64,000 nucleotides of DNA from an uncultured delta proteobacterium (lineage in GTDB: Bacteria; Desulfobacterota; Desulfovibrionia; Desulfovibrionales; Desulfovibrionaceae), in NCBI GenBank assembly GCA_903843965.1, contig CAIMRY010000019.1, positions 227,568-291,567 of the forward strand. The letters run 5' to 3'. Below, in pieces: positions 26,641 through 35,129 of the stretch. A program made the position numbers and the translations under genes. Positions within the stretch are counted from its first letter, which is position 1; every line of letters starts with the position of its first letter. The notes beneath the pieces are model-generated. The model searched no databases, had not been told where the DNA came from, and worked only from the letters and a program-made list of their open reading frames with translations.

Positions 26641-26936
26641 GGGGGTTGTCCGTCCATTTTCTCTGGCCGGTTGGTCCGGCCGATTGGCATGCAGGAAGAT
26701 GGCGGGCCGCCCCGCCGGATATCCTTCTAGAGCAATTCCCGGCGCAGGTAAACGGGGGGGCGGGGACGGGGTTCGCCGCGCGGCCGCTCCCCCCTTGCCT
26801 GCGCGCGCGCAAATAATCCATGCAAGAACATAGACAAGGCAAAGTCCCGCGTGGTATATAAGGACTACGTGAAAAAGTATAAATCCCCAGCGGCAGGGCG
26901 AATCGCCCGGCCACAATGGAACAGGAGGACAAAGGC

Positions 26937-27245
26937 ATGGAAACGACGCAGAGCAACACGGAACGGATGAGTGCCGAGTTGCACGAGATCATGCACCACG
27001 CCCAGGCCCTTTTGGAGGCCACCGGCGGCGAGCTGGACGAGCAGGTGAAGACGGCCCGCAAGGCGCTCTCCGACTCCATGGAGACGGCCAAGGACCGCTA
27101 CGGCGAATATGGCCACCGCTTCCTGGACAGCTGCAAGGTCGCCGCAGGCGACACGGACAAGCTGATCAAGGACAAGCCCTACCAGGTCATCGGCGGCACC
27201 TTCATCGTGGGCCTGCTGCTCGGCTGGGTCCTTTCGAGGAAGTAG
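26937..27245 (+). CDS. ElaB/YqjD-like DUF883 membrane-anchored protein
   Basis: 102 residues. A long amphipathic helix (about 5-75) ends in one C-terminal membrane segment IGGTFIVGLLLGWVLS. E. coli YqjD and ElaB are tail-anchored inner-membrane proteins that bind ribosomes in stationary phase. The ATG at 26937 follows AGGAGG at 9 bases; an earlier ATG (26916) has no ribosome site. It starts a three-gene operon, yqjD-yqjE-yqjK-like, with one-base and ten-base-overlap spacing. Confident as to family, unsure of role. Confidence 0.85.
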   Translation: METTQSNTERMSAELHEIMHHAQALLEATGGELDEQVKTARKALSDSMETAKDRYGEYGHRFLDSCKVAAGDTDKLIKDKPYQVIGGTFIVGLLLGWVLSRK

Positions 27246-27246
27246 C

Positions 27247-27624
27247 ATGTCCGGGGTGGGCACAGCCCTGTTGGAGCTGGCCGGAGCCGTCGGGCGGCTG
27301 GGCGGGCTTGCGGCGGAGACTCTGGGGGACCGCCTGGAGCTCTTGGCTCTGGAGCTGCGCGAAGACCGGGTGCGCGTCATCCAGCTGCTGATCCTGGCCA
27401 TTCTGGGATCAGCGCTGGTGCTGTGCGGGCTCATGCTGCTGATGGCGGCCGTGGTCTACGCCCTGCCGCCGGAGAGGCGGCTGGCCGGGCTCGTGCTGCT
27501 GGCTGCGGCGGCGCTGTGCGCTGGCGGGGCGGCGCTGTGCGCCCTCAGGCGGCGGCTGAACTCCGGGCCAGGGCTCTTTGCCCAAAGCCTGGCTGAACTG
27601 AAAAAGGACAAGGCATGTTTCTAG
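27247..27624 (+). CDS. YqjE-like DUF1469 (phage holin superfamily VI) membrane protein
   Basis: 125 residues: an amphipathic N-terminus (LLELAGAVGRLGGLAAETL, then DRLELLALELREDRVR) and two membrane segments (about 42-68 and 78-98), the YqjE pattern. The middle gene of the yqjD/E/K-like operon; the last ten bases overlap the next gene. Family proteins are inner-membrane proteins of unknown function, usually co-inherited with YqjD. Confidence 0.82.
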   Translation: MSGVGTALLELAGAVGRLGGLAAETLGDRLELLALELREDRVRVIQLLILAILGSALVLCGLMLLMAAVVYALPPERRLAGLVLLAAAALCAGGAALCALRRRLNSGPGLFAQSLAELKKDKACF

Positions 27625-27839
27625 ACAGCGAGCTTGACGATATCCAGGCGGCCAAGGCCCGTCTGAGCGCGCGGTGCGACCTGCGCCGTCAATTGCTGCT
27701 CCTGGAGTCCCACGCGGCCTGGGCAGGCTTTCGGCGCAAGCTCTCCTTCGCCAGCCTGGGCCTGAGCCTGGGCCTTCAGGTCTCCACGCTGGCCCTGGGC
27801 TACCTGAACCGGCGCAGGGCCCAACGCTCCGGACAATAA
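27615..27839 (+). CDS. YqjK-like small membrane protein
   Basis: 74 residues: a charged N-terminal helix (LDDIQAAKARLSARCDLRRQ) and one hydrophobic segment (about 44-62). It overlaps the YqjE-like gene by ten bases, consistent with YqjK, the third member of the cluster in enterobacteria. Similarity is in layout more than sequence, so the assignment rests on context. Confidence 0.7.
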   Translation: MFLDSELDDIQAAKARLSARCDLRRQLLLLESHAAWAGFRRKLSFASLGLSLGLQVSTLALGYLNRRRAQRSGQ

Positions 27840-27987
27840 CGATCCTGCCCGCCCTCTCCGGCGGACGAAGCCACCCCGAATGAACGCGCTCAGGCCAGGT
27901 CCAGAGACGCGCTCGGCCCGGTCTTTCGTCCCTCGGCCTCTGGACAACGAGCAACCACTCTGTCAAAGTTCTGCGTTGGAGCACCAC

Positions 27988-29292
27988 ATGTCCGACGACC
28001 GACGCATTTCCCTCCGCTTTCTTCTTCTCGCCAGCCTGGCGACGGGGCTCTGCGTCACGGCTGTGTTCCTCGGCCTGGCCGCGCGCAGCAAGGCCCTGCT
28101 GCACGGGCAGCTGCTGGCCCAGGCCCGCGCGCACGTTGCCCAGATTCTGCTCACCCGCAGCTGGGGCTCGCAGCACGGCGGCGTGTATGTCATCAAGCGC
28201 CCAGGCATGCAGTCCGAACCGCACCTAGAGAATCCGGACCTCAATGCGGCCGACGGCCGTGTGCTGACCCTGATCAACCCGGACCTCATGCTGCGCGAAA
28301 TCTCCGAGCTCCCCGGCAAGGGGGAGACGCCCGCCTTCCACCTGACCAGCTTAAACCCCCTGAACCCGCACAACGCCCCGGACCCCTTCGAGTCCCAGGC
28401 CCTGCGCGCCTTTGAGGCCGGGCAAAAGGAGTTCTCCGTCCTGGAGGACAAGGCCCATGGCGCGCGCCTGCTCTACATGGCGCCACTCTTTGTCGAGCAG
28501 TCATGCCTGTCCTGCCACGCCAGGCAGGGCTACAAGGTGGGCCAGGTGCGCGGCGGCCTCAGCGTGTCCTTCGGCATCGACACGACAAACCAGGCCCTGC
28601 GCCTCTACAACCTGACCCTCATCGGCCTGGCTGCGGCCACCATGGGCCTGCTGCTGCTGGCCTTGTGGCTCTGCTTCCGGCAAATGCAGGCGCGCCTGGC
28701 CACGTCCCAGGCCCTGCTGGAGCGCCTGTCCACCATTGACCCGTTGACCAACGTGGCCAACCGCACCGCGCTCATGACCCGCTTCCGCGAGAGCATGGCC
28801 CGGCAGCGCAGGCAGGTTTCCCCGCCGGGGCTGCTGAGCTGCCTGATGATCGACGTGGACCAGTTCAAGGCCATCAATGACCGCTACGGCCTCAATCAGG
28901 ACGATGTCGTGCTCAGGGAGCTGGCCGCCATGATCGTCGGCACCTTGCGCAAGTACGACACCTTTGGCCGCTATGGCGGCAAGGAGTTCCTGCTGGTGCT
29001 CGACGGGGTGGACGGCGAGCGCCTGGCCGAGGTGGCCGAGCGCCTCCGTTCGCTGATCGCGGCGCGGCTGGCCTCCCGGGCCAGGCTGCCACAGCCCGTG
29101 ACCATCAGCCTGGGCGGCGCCCTGGTGTCCACGGAGGAAAAGGGCCTCGACGGCATCCTGCGCCGCGCCGACAGCGCCCTCGCCCAGGCGAAGATCCAGG
29201 GCGGCAACCGCGTGGTGCTGAGCCCCGGCCTTACCCCGCCAGGAACCGCGCCAGGGGCCCAGCCAGAGGTCAAGTCAGAGGTCAAACCATAG
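27988..29292 (+). CDS. Heme-binding Tll0287-like sensor with degenerate GGDEF domain
   Basis: 434 residues from an ATG with GGAG eight bases upstream; an earlier ATG at 27880 lacks a ribosome site. Order: membrane segment (about 9-30), Tll0287-like (DUF3365) periplasmic sensor with c-type heme motif CLSCH (173-177), second membrane segment (about 208-228) and a GGDEF domain (about 245-415). The active-site motif reads GGKEF (330-334), so the metal/catalytic acidic residue is lost, and the INDRYGLNQDDVVL segment lacks the usual GHxxGD. It is probably not an active diguanylate cyclase unless Lys is tolerated. It could sense redox state or gas through heme. Confidence 0.88.
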   Translation: MSDDRRISLRFLLLASLATGLCVTAVFLGLAARSKALLHGQLLAQARAHVAQILLTRSWGSQHGGVYVIKRPGMQSEPHLENPDLNAADGRVLTLINPDLMLREISELPGKGETPAFHLTSLNPLNPHNAPDPFESQALRAFEAGQKEFSVLEDKAHGARLLYMAPLFVEQSCLSCHARQGYKVGQVRGGLSVSFGIDTTNQALRLYNLTLIGLAAATMGLLLLALWLCFRQMQARLATSQALLERLSTIDPLTNVANRTALMTRFRESMARQRRQVSPPGLLSCLMIDVDQFKAINDRYGLNQDDVVLRELAAMIVGTLRKYDTFGRYGGKEFLLVLDGVDGERLAEVAERLRSLIAARLASRARLPQPVTISLGGALVSTEEKGLDGILRRADSALAQAKIQGGNRVVLSPGLTPPGTAPGAQPEVKSEVKP

Positions 29293-29295
29293 GCC

Positions 29296-29331
29296 ACCAT
29301 CGGTCAGACCATCGGTCAGGCCATCGCTCAG
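29296..29331. repeat. Three tandem 12-bp repeats at the ndh stop
   Basis: Units ACCATCGGTCAG (29296-29307), ACCATCGGTCAG (29308-29319) and GCCATCGCTCAG (29320-29331) lie directly between the sensor gene and ndh, and the last unit runs into the ndh stop codon. In the minus direction a read-through at the ndh stop would continue open. Probably a slippage product. Confidence 0.8.
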
Positions 29332-30620
29332 GCCAGGGGATTCCGGCGGCTGATCAGGCGCACGCAGCGCTCGGACCAGAAGTAGTCCACGGCCCAGTTG
29401 GCCAGGACAAAGAGCCGGTTGCGGAAGCCGATGAGATACGTCAGGTGCACCGCCAGCCACAACAGCCAGGCGGGCAGGCCCTTGAACGAGAACCGGCCCA
29501 GGCGCACCACCGCCGCCTTCTTGCCGATGGTGGCCATCATGCCCTTGTCGAAATAGCGGAACGCCTGCGGCTTTTGCCCGGCCAGCAGGCGCAGGATGCC
29601 CCGCGCCGCGTGGCGGCCCTCCTGAATGGCCGCGGGCGCGAACATGGGCAACGGCCGCCCGGCGTGCTCGGCCCGGCAGATGTCTCCGGCCAGGAAGACC
29701 TCCGGGTGCTCCATGCTCTGCAAGGTGGGCAGCGCGAGCACTTGGCCGTTTGGCGCGGTGGCCAGGCCCAGGCGCGCGGCCACGGGTTCGCCCTTGACCC
29801 CGGCGGTCCAGACCACGGTGGCCGCCCGGTGCGCGCCGCCATCCTTCAAAAACGCGCCCTCGGGCGTCACCCGCTCCACCGCCGCGCCCAGGCGCACGTC
29901 CACGCCCAGGGCCGTGAGCTTGCGCTTCGCATAGTCCCGCAGGCCCTGCGGGAAGCCCGGCAAAAGCCCGTCGCCCGCCTCCAACAGGGTCACGCAGGGG
30001 CTGGCCAGGGCGAGCCGGGGAAAGTCGCGCTTGAGCGCCCCGGCCATGAGCTCGGCCATGGCCCCGGCCAGCTCCACGCCCGTGGGCCCGCCGCCCACCA
30101 CCACGAAACAGAGCCTGTGCCGCCGCTCGTCCGCGTCCGGGGTCCAGGCCGCAGCCTCGAAGCTGCGCAGGATGTGGTTGCGCAGGCGCACGGCCTCCTC
30201 CAGGTTCTTCAGCGAGAAGGCGTGCTCGTCCGCGCCGGGCGTGCCAAAGGTGTTGGTCACGCTGCCGGGCGCGAGCAGGAGATAGTCGTAGGGCAGGCTG
30301 AGCGCCTGGCCGTCCGGGCCGTGGGCCAGCACATCGCGCTTGCCAAAATCCACCCCGCGCACCTCGGCCATGCAGAAGTCCAGGTTGGCGGCCTTTTTGC
30401 CCATGTTGCGGAGGATGCCGCGCACCGGCGCGGCGATGTGCTCGCTCTCCACGGCGGAGGTGGCCACCTGGTACAGCAGGGGCAGAAAGGCGTGGGCGTT
30501 GTTGCGGTCGATGATGAGCACGTCGGCCTTGGCCCCGGCCAGCTCCCGCGCGGCGAAAACCCCGGCGAACCCGGCCCCGACGATGACCACGCGCGGCGTG
30601 TTGTGCATTGGCTGCGGCAT
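29328..30620 (-). CDS. ndh: Type II NADH dehydrogenase (NDH-2), single-subunit
   Basis: 430 residues; oxidises NADH and reduces quinone without pumping protons. N-terminal FAD Rossmann VVIVGAGFAGVFAARELA, second dinucleotide fold CFVVVGGGPTGVELAGAMAEL for NADH, FLAGDIC near the C-terminus for FAD, and a C-terminal amphipathic/hydrophobic tail (LPAWLLWLAVHLTYLIGF) that anchors it to the membrane. The ATG at 30620 has GGGGAGG seven bases upstream; an in-frame ATG at 30608 is an alternative. It is separated from the next gene upstream by about 140 bases. Confidence 0.93.
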   Translation of the reverse strand: MPQPMHNTPRVVIVGAGFAGVFAARELAGAKADVLIIDRNNAHAFLPLLYQVATSAVESEHIAAPVRGILRNMGKKAANLDFCMAEVRGVDFGKRDVLAHGPDGQALSLPYDYLLLAPGSVTNTFGTPGADEHAFSLKNLEEAVRLRNHILRSFEAAAWTPDADERRHRLCFVVVGGGPTGVELAGAMAELMAGALKRDFPRLALASPCVTLLEAGDGLLPGFPQGLRDYAKRKLTALGVDVRLGAAVERVTPEGAFLKDGGAHRAATVVWTAGVKGEPVAARLGLATAPNGQVLALPTLQSMEHPEVFLAGDICRAEHAGRPLPMFAPAAIQEGRHAARGILRLLAGQKPQAFRYFDKGMMATIGKKAAVVRLGRFSFKGLPAWLLWLAVHLTYLIGFRNRLFVLANWAVDYFWSERCVRLISRRNPLA

Positions 30621-30763
30621 GCTTGCCTCCCCTGGTGGGCGGAAAGCGCCCGTTATGGGAGTACATGCTGCGGGGGGTGCTGGCAATGGGGGTGGAGAGT
30701 GGAACGGCCCGGCTCCCCGCTGTGGGGAGGCCGGGCCGTATTGTTGGGCGGATGTGGCGTTGG

Positions 30764-31561
30764 CTATAAGACCCAGTCCATGTTCACCCGGAAGGCGCTC
30801 ACCCGGTCGTCTTTGAACCAGACCACGATGTATTTGTTGAAGTTCTCGGCGAACGGGTAGTCCGGTGTGATGACCGGCGGCCTTGGCAAGCCGCGCCGGG
30901 TGTATTCCTCCTCGCTGAATTTTACGCTCACCGAGGCGGCGTAGAGCCACTTGTCGCCGCGCTGGGCCTGGGGCGGGCCGAGGATCGCCTGCACCTGCGC
31001 GCGCGTCAGGCCGAGCCTGAGGCCACTCTGCGTGGCGATGTCCGCATGTACGCCCGGTGTGGCCGCGCACTTGTCCAGCGCGCGCACTTCGCGCTTCTTC
31101 GCGCGCAGCTGAATCTCCATGACGCGCGTGCAGTCGTCCGGGCAATGGGACAGGGTGAACAGGGCCACGGTTTCATCGCCGGGGCGGGCCGAGATGTAGC
31201 AGAGCATGCGCTCCTCGTAGCCGCCCACATTAAGCCGCTTGGCCTTGCCGAGCGCGGCGGTCACGTCCTGGTGCACGGACTCGTCCACGGTGAGCGCCTG
31301 GTCGCCGTTCGGCCCGAAGCCTTGGAAACGGTCGTGCCGCTCGTCGAAAACGCGAATGAGTACGTCCTTAGGATATTGCATTGTTACACCGAAGCCGGTG
31401 CCACGATCTCTCAAGGCATAATCGGGTTGAAAATGGAAGTGCTCGTTATCACTAAACACTTCGATCCTTGATCCATGCGCCGCAAAGCCCGCCCAGGCAT
31501 TGTGCGCAGGCAGGGCGAGGAGGCTGCAAAGGACAACAAGAGAGAATCTAACGAACAACAC
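30764..31561 (-). CDS. Periplasmic protein with BamE/SmpA-like domain
   Basis: 265 residues starting at a GTG that overlaps the end of the upstream fragment by 14 bases. A signal peptide (about 1-24, ending HNAWAG) precedes an unrecognised central domain with three cysteines (SHCPDDC, DKCAAT). Residues 180-215 contain GLRLGLTRAQVQAILGPP and DKWLYAASV, the BamE/OmlA pattern of a helix then Gly-Pro-Pro turn then a Trp/Tyr strand. Found in outer-membrane-associated lipoproteins but here soluble. It sits at the downstream end of a run of cell-wall-related genes; it could be an immunity-type protein, which is inference only. Confidence 0.65.
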   Translation of the reverse strand: MLFVRFSLVVLCSLLALPAHNAWAGFAAHGSRIEVFSDNEHFHFQPDYALRDRGTGFGVTMQYPKDVLIRVFDERHDRFQGFGPNGDQALTVDESVHQDVTAALGKAKRLNVGGYEERMLCYISARPGDETVALFTLSHCPDDCTRVMEIQLRAKKREVRALDKCAATPGVHADIATQSGLRLGLTRAQVQAILGPPQAQRGDKWLYAASVSVKFSEEEYTRRGLPRPPVITPDYPFAENFNKYIVVWFKDDRVSAFRVNMDWVL

Positions 31562-31802
31562 GAATTTTCGCTCCTTGCAATTCCCGGATAGCCAAGCGTT
31601 CCTTTGGCTTCATGATGATGCACCCTTCCGAGGCCGACTGATTATCCTTCCGGTTGTCCGCATGAATATAGAACGTATTCGGGTCGCGGCCCATGGCCCG
31701 GATGCGGTCAGCGGTGGTCGGATCGGGGTTGCGTATGTAACGGGTTCCGCGCGTCCCCTTCTCGTTATGGAATGTAGAAGATTTCGTGATCCACGTCGTA
31801 GC
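31548..31802 (-). pseudogene. L,D-transpeptidase-like (DUF2778/Tlde1-type) C-terminal remnant
   Basis: An 84-codon open stretch between a TGA and a TAG with no plausible start in its first half; the only ATG (31694) would leave 48 residues. The translation has GRDPNTFYIHADN and SASEGCIIM, placing a His and a Cys as in the catalytic centre of DUF2778/L,D-transpeptidase-like domains used by some type VI effectors. The N-terminal two-thirds of such a domain is absent, and the stretch overlaps the 3' end of the preceding gene. It also overlaps the following gene's GTG by 14 bases. I read it as an orphan toxin tail left by recombination, though a small real gene using the internal ATG is possible. 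Confidence 0.55.
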
Positions 31803-32712
31803 TCAGCCAATCATCCAGAACCTCCGAGCGCAGCTCCTTCAAATTTATAGTGATGCGCAGGCGGCGGTCCCGAACAGCCAGAGGGTCTTTATTTCCCGGA
31901 GGCTCAAAGCCTTCCAGTATTTCCACCACAAATGACCCGTCCACGCTTTTGGGCGAAACAGCGTGCAACAGCCGCTCCTGCCACCAGCTGCGCCGCGAGG
32001 GCATGGTGTGGACGGCGCACTGCTTGCCGTCACGGCTGGAGACAATATAGTACTTGGGATTCTTAGGCGCGGACTCCCAGGTGTCAATGGTGGTGGTGTA
32101 GTCGCCCTCGGTCTTAACGCCCAGCGACCGCAAGGTGAGAGCATCCGTGCCGTAGTCCTTGGCAAAACTGCGCAACAGCAGGCGAGTAGAGGCCGTCAGC
32201 GGCTGAGGAACAAGATGATCCACCACTTCGCGCGGGGGCTTGCCAGGGTCACGCTGGATGTAGCGCACCACCGGGGGCTTGGCCTCCAGGTCAATTTCTG
32301 CGGTGTCGCTCTGCGGCTTTCCTCCCGGCCCTCGGTACAGGCGATCCATATGATACCGCAGGGGCCGCTTGTCATATGGAACGCCTTTCAACGCTTCGGG
32401 TGCCCGTGGCCGCTGCCAGTCGTGGGCTAGGGGGCCGCGATACAGAACTTGCCGCTTGCCCGCCGTGTCCTCTGATTCGACAAAACCAACGTAGAGCCGC
32501 ATGCCCTTGGGGTCCACGGGCCCCGGCTCCGGGGTGACGAAGATGCGCACGATGTTCTGAAAAACCCGGTCGTGCATACGCTCGTGCAGCCCAAAACAGA
32601 GGATGTTGCGCGTGGTCTCGTCCAGGGCTGGGGGCAGCTCCTGGGCCAGGGCCGGGGTGACCAAGACAAAGCAAAATACGCAGGATATGGCTACTGCGAG
32701 GTGTCTGCGCAT
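31765..32712 (-). CDS. Secreted protein of unknown function
   Basis: 315 residues with a clean signal peptide (MRRHLAVAISCVFCFVLVTP, then ALA-QE). The mature part is strand-rich, soluble and has two cysteines (ILCFGLHERM and QCAVHTMP). No catalytic signature is visible and I do not recognise the family. Longer upstream in-frame sequence has no signal-peptide logic. It follows the broken M15 peptidase gene by four bases, in the same direction, so an immunity or accessory role towards a wall-degrading enzyme is a reasonable guess. Confidence 0.7.
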   Translation of the reverse strand: MRRHLAVAISCVFCFVLVTPALAQELPPALDETTRNILCFGLHERMHDRVFQNIVRIFVTPEPGPVDPKGMRLYVGFVESEDTAGKRQVLYRGPLAHDWQRPRAPEALKGVPYDKRPLRYHMDRLYRGPGGKPQSDTAEIDLEAKPPVVRYIQRDPGKPPREVVDHLVPQPLTASTRLLLRSFAKDYGTDALTLRSLGVKTEGDYTTTIDTWESAPKNPKYYIVSSRDGKQCAVHTMPSRRSWWQERLLHAVSPKSVDGSFVVEILEGFEPPGNKDPLAVRDRRLRITINLKELRSEVLDDWLSYDVDHEIFYIP

Positions 32713-32716
32713 GTGG

Positions 32717-33588
32717 TCACTGCCTTGTTGGACTGGGCTTGCGGATGGTGATGTGGATGTGGTGTCTGTGGTCATAGATATCCTTGGGTCCTGCCTTGCG
32801 TCCTTCGCTTTTGCTTTCAGGGTCAACAGGCCTGAAGAAACCATCCAGAGGATCAACGTACGCCTCAACTTCTGGGTTCGCTTTTGCTGCTGCCCTGATC
32901 TCCCTCAACTGTTCACGCATTGCTTCGCGCTGCTCCGCTGGCACATTGGGGTCCACCGCATCAGAAATTTTCTGGCCGTTGATCCGGTTGATGTCCACAG
33001 CCTGGCCTTCACCGTGAGGCCCCTTGTCGCCGGAGCGATACGCGCTGTTCATGTTGACATCATGTGTGTCAGGGGCCTTGTCCAGTGTTGCCTGCACTTG
33101 TTCACGGGTTTCGGGGTGCAGCGCCTCTGGATTTGGGTCCTGCTTTCCAGGAACATCGTTCTTTGTCGAGACGCCGACTCTTCCGCCCTGTTCAGTGGCA
33201 CCGATGGTGGCGTAACGGCCTTGCCCGTCTGCGCAGGCGGCGTGACCTTCCCCCGGTACACCGGGCCATTTGAGGAGCTCCCGCCTGTCGCGCCATACCA
33301 GCCATGCTCGCCGTAGGGCTGGGGCTTGTGGCCTGCGCCGATTTTGGTCCCGCTGGTCGTCCCGCCGCCAGAACCGCCGCCCGCGCCGCCGCCAAAACTT
33401 TCCCCGGCTGCACGGAGGAGCGAACGTGGCTCCGGCGGTGTCCAGTCCTTGTCTTTGGCCACGACCCACCAATCAGGCTCACCGTGTTCTCGTGTACGAT
33501 TTTGAATGTCCGCATGGCTGATGACCGGCGCATGGCCACCGAGTTCATCAACGATCCACAACCTTCTGCCTTGACTATCTTTAAGCAT
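32717..33588 (-). pseudogene. M15-type peptidoglycan peptidase, split by a frameshift
   Basis: Two adjacent reading frames make one protein. From the ATG at 33588 the first frame gives MLKDSQGRRLWIVDELGG, a Trp-rich segment and a Gly-rich linker (GGGAGGGSGGGTTSG). The sensible reading then moves to another frame, giving GRYATIGATEQGG and an M15-like zinc domain with SAYRS, PHGEGQAVDI (His and Asp ligands) and HHIHIT (third ligand), ending at 32717. The change is near a five-base G tract on the coding strand (33250-33254), where one extra G would join the frames. It could be a mutation, a sequencing error or slippage. D,D-carboxy/endopeptidase activity on peptidoglycan is expected if joined. 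No start lies near the second part. Confidence 0.65.
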
Positions 33589-33617
33589 AAATTACCTCCA
33601 CTGGATTTGCAATGGAG

Positions 33618-33693
33618 TATAGCATGGGCTTTTGGGCCTGGACAAAATTACCCTGTTTTTGGCCGTAAAAAGGACAAAAATTCCCGGTTGACA
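33618..33693 (+). repeat. 75-bp dispersed repeat, copy A
   Basis: Begins TATAGCATG, then TTTTGGGCCTGGACAAAAT, then TTTTTGGCCGTAAAAAGGAC and AAAAATTCCCGGTTGACA. The same ordered blocks occur at 56198-56273, 56845-56922 and, inverted, 63748-63822. It lies upstream of the M15 gene start in the intergenic region before era. Function unknown. Confidence 0.85.
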
Positions 33694-33754
33694 AGGTTTC
33701 GAGCGAGACCTTGAGATGCCGAGAAACACAAGCTGCTGCCCCTGACCCGCACAA

Positions 33755-33799
33755 GCCGAAAGGGCTGTTTCAGGTTCTTCCTGAAACAGCCCTTTCGGC
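33755..33799. repeat. Perfect 20-bp stem-loop without T-tract
   Basis: Left arm 33755-33774 and right arm 33780-33799 are perfect reverse complements around a five-base loop TTCTT. Shares the core AAGGGCTG...CAG / CTG...CAGCCCTT with the hairpin at 59647-59697. The absence of a T run argues against a simple terminator, although it could end transcription from either side. Confidence 0.85.
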
Positions 33800-33857
33800 G
33801 CAAATGGAGGGGGTTTGGGGGGAATCATTCCCCCCAAGAAAATCTTTCTCTTCCCAT

Positions 33858-34787
33858 CTACTCTCCCAGCCCCATCTCTCTCAAGAACGCGGTGTCCTCG
33901 GTCCAGTCCTCGCGCACGCGCACCCAGAGCTCCAGGTGCACGGGCCGCTCCAGCATGACCTCCAGCTCGATGCGCGCGGCCGTGCCGATCTTCTTCAAGA
34001 GCTGGCCGCCCTTGCCGATGACCATGCCCTTGTGCCCGGACCGGGCCACGTGGATGGCGGCGTTGATGCGCACAGGGCCTTCTTTCCCATCAATGGGCTC
34101 CGGCTCCTCCCACTGCTCGATCTCCACGATGGTGCTGTACGGCAGCTCCTGCTCCAACTCCAAAAAGAGCTTCTCGCGGATGGTCTCCGCCGCCAGGAAG
34201 CGCATGGACGCGGTGGACAGCTGGTCCTCGGGGTAGCGCGCCTCGCCCTCGGGCAGAATCTTGATGAGTTCGGCGAGCAGGGTGTCCACGCCGTCGCCGG
34301 TCTCGGCGGAGAGGGGGAAAATCTCAGCGCCAGGGAAGCTTTGGCCCACGCGCAGGAGAAACGGCAAAAGCTTCTCCTTGGGCCGCACCCGGTCGGTCTT
34401 GTTCACGGCGATGAACAGCGGGCGCTCCACGCGCTGCACCGGGTCGGCCAGGGGGCGTATCTCGCGGTCGAAGAGGTGCGGCTTTTTGGTGTACAGCTCG
34501 GCGTCGAGGATGAGCACCACGACGTCGGCCTGGTGCAGCGCGCCCCAGGCGGCCTCCAGCAGCAGCTTGTTCATGCGCCCGGCCATGCGGTGCACGCCGG
34601 GGGTGTCAAGGAACACCACCTGGGCCGCGTCGCTGGTCAGGATGCCGCTGATGGCGTTGCGGGTGGTCTGCGGCTTGGGCGAGACGATGGCCAGCTTCTG
34701 CCCCAGCAGACGGTTCAGCAGGGTGCTCTTGCCGGCGTTGGGCGGGCCCATGAGGGCCACGTGGCCGAAGCGGTGGGTCGTGGTCAT
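33858..34787 (-). CDS. era: GTPase Era
   Basis: 309 residues; a ribosome-associated GTPase needed for 16S rRNA maturation and 30S assembly. G1 GPPNAGKSTLLNRLLG, the G2 Thr in PQTTRNAI, G3 DTPGVH, G4 NKTD and G5 SAETGDG are all present, followed by the C-terminal KH domain with the RNA-binding VIGKGGQLLKKIG. Full length, no unusual features. It is separated from pepP by a 341-base spacer that holds a large palindrome. Confidence 0.97.
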   Translation of the reverse strand: MTTTHRFGHVALMGPPNAGKSTLLNRLLGQKLAIVSPKPQTTRNAISGILTSDAAQVVFLDTPGVHRMAGRMNKLLLEAAWGALHQADVVVLILDAELYTKKPHLFDREIRPLADPVQRVERPLFIAVNKTDRVRPKEKLLPFLLRVGQSFPGAEIFPLSAETGDGVDTLLAELIKILPEGEARYPEDQLSTASMRFLAAETIREKLFLELEQELPYSTIVEIEQWEEPEPIDGKEGPVRINAAIHVARSGHKGMVIGKGGQLLKKIGTAARIELEVMLERPVHLELWVRVREDWTEDTAFLREMGLGE

Positions 34788-34981
34788 TCAATGTCCTTGA
34801 TGTGATTACAATATGTTGCGGCAGCGGGGGCCGCGCATGGTCGTTTGGCGCGGGTTCATGATAGCAGAGCTTTGCGCGGGCGTCGACGACAGGCGGGGTG
34901 CGGCCCCCCGGCTGGATCATCCCAAAGAGGCTTTGCAGCCGACCACTCTATTCGAGGGCTTTGCAGAATCTCCCTCTTCTT

Positions 34982-35129
34982 GGGCCTGTTTCCAAAAGAT
35001 GGATGGTGTTTCCCTGGCGAGAAAAGAATCGATTTGGAACCAGGGAGAGTACTCATGCGGTACAGCCCTGGCTCCAAATCGACTCATGACGATGCCCAGG
35101 GGACAAAAGACACTTTTAGAAACAGGCCC
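34982..35129. repeat. Nested inverted-repeat element between era and pepP
   Basis: Outer arms 34982-34998 (GGGCCTGTTTCCAAAAG) and 35113-35129 match 16 of 17 inverted; inner arms 35029-35045 (TCGATTTGGAACCAGGG) and 35066-35082 match 16 of 17. The two gaps between outer and inner arms are both exactly 30 bases, so the whole element is symmetric. It ends on the pepP stop codon. The remaining part of the era-pepP spacer (34788-34981) shows nothing else. It may be an inserted miniature element or a structured transcript end. Confidence 0.85.

Noticed and set aside
34788..34981. Small gene between era and the palindrome
   Set aside because: Open frames exist but lack ribosome sites and protein-like composition.
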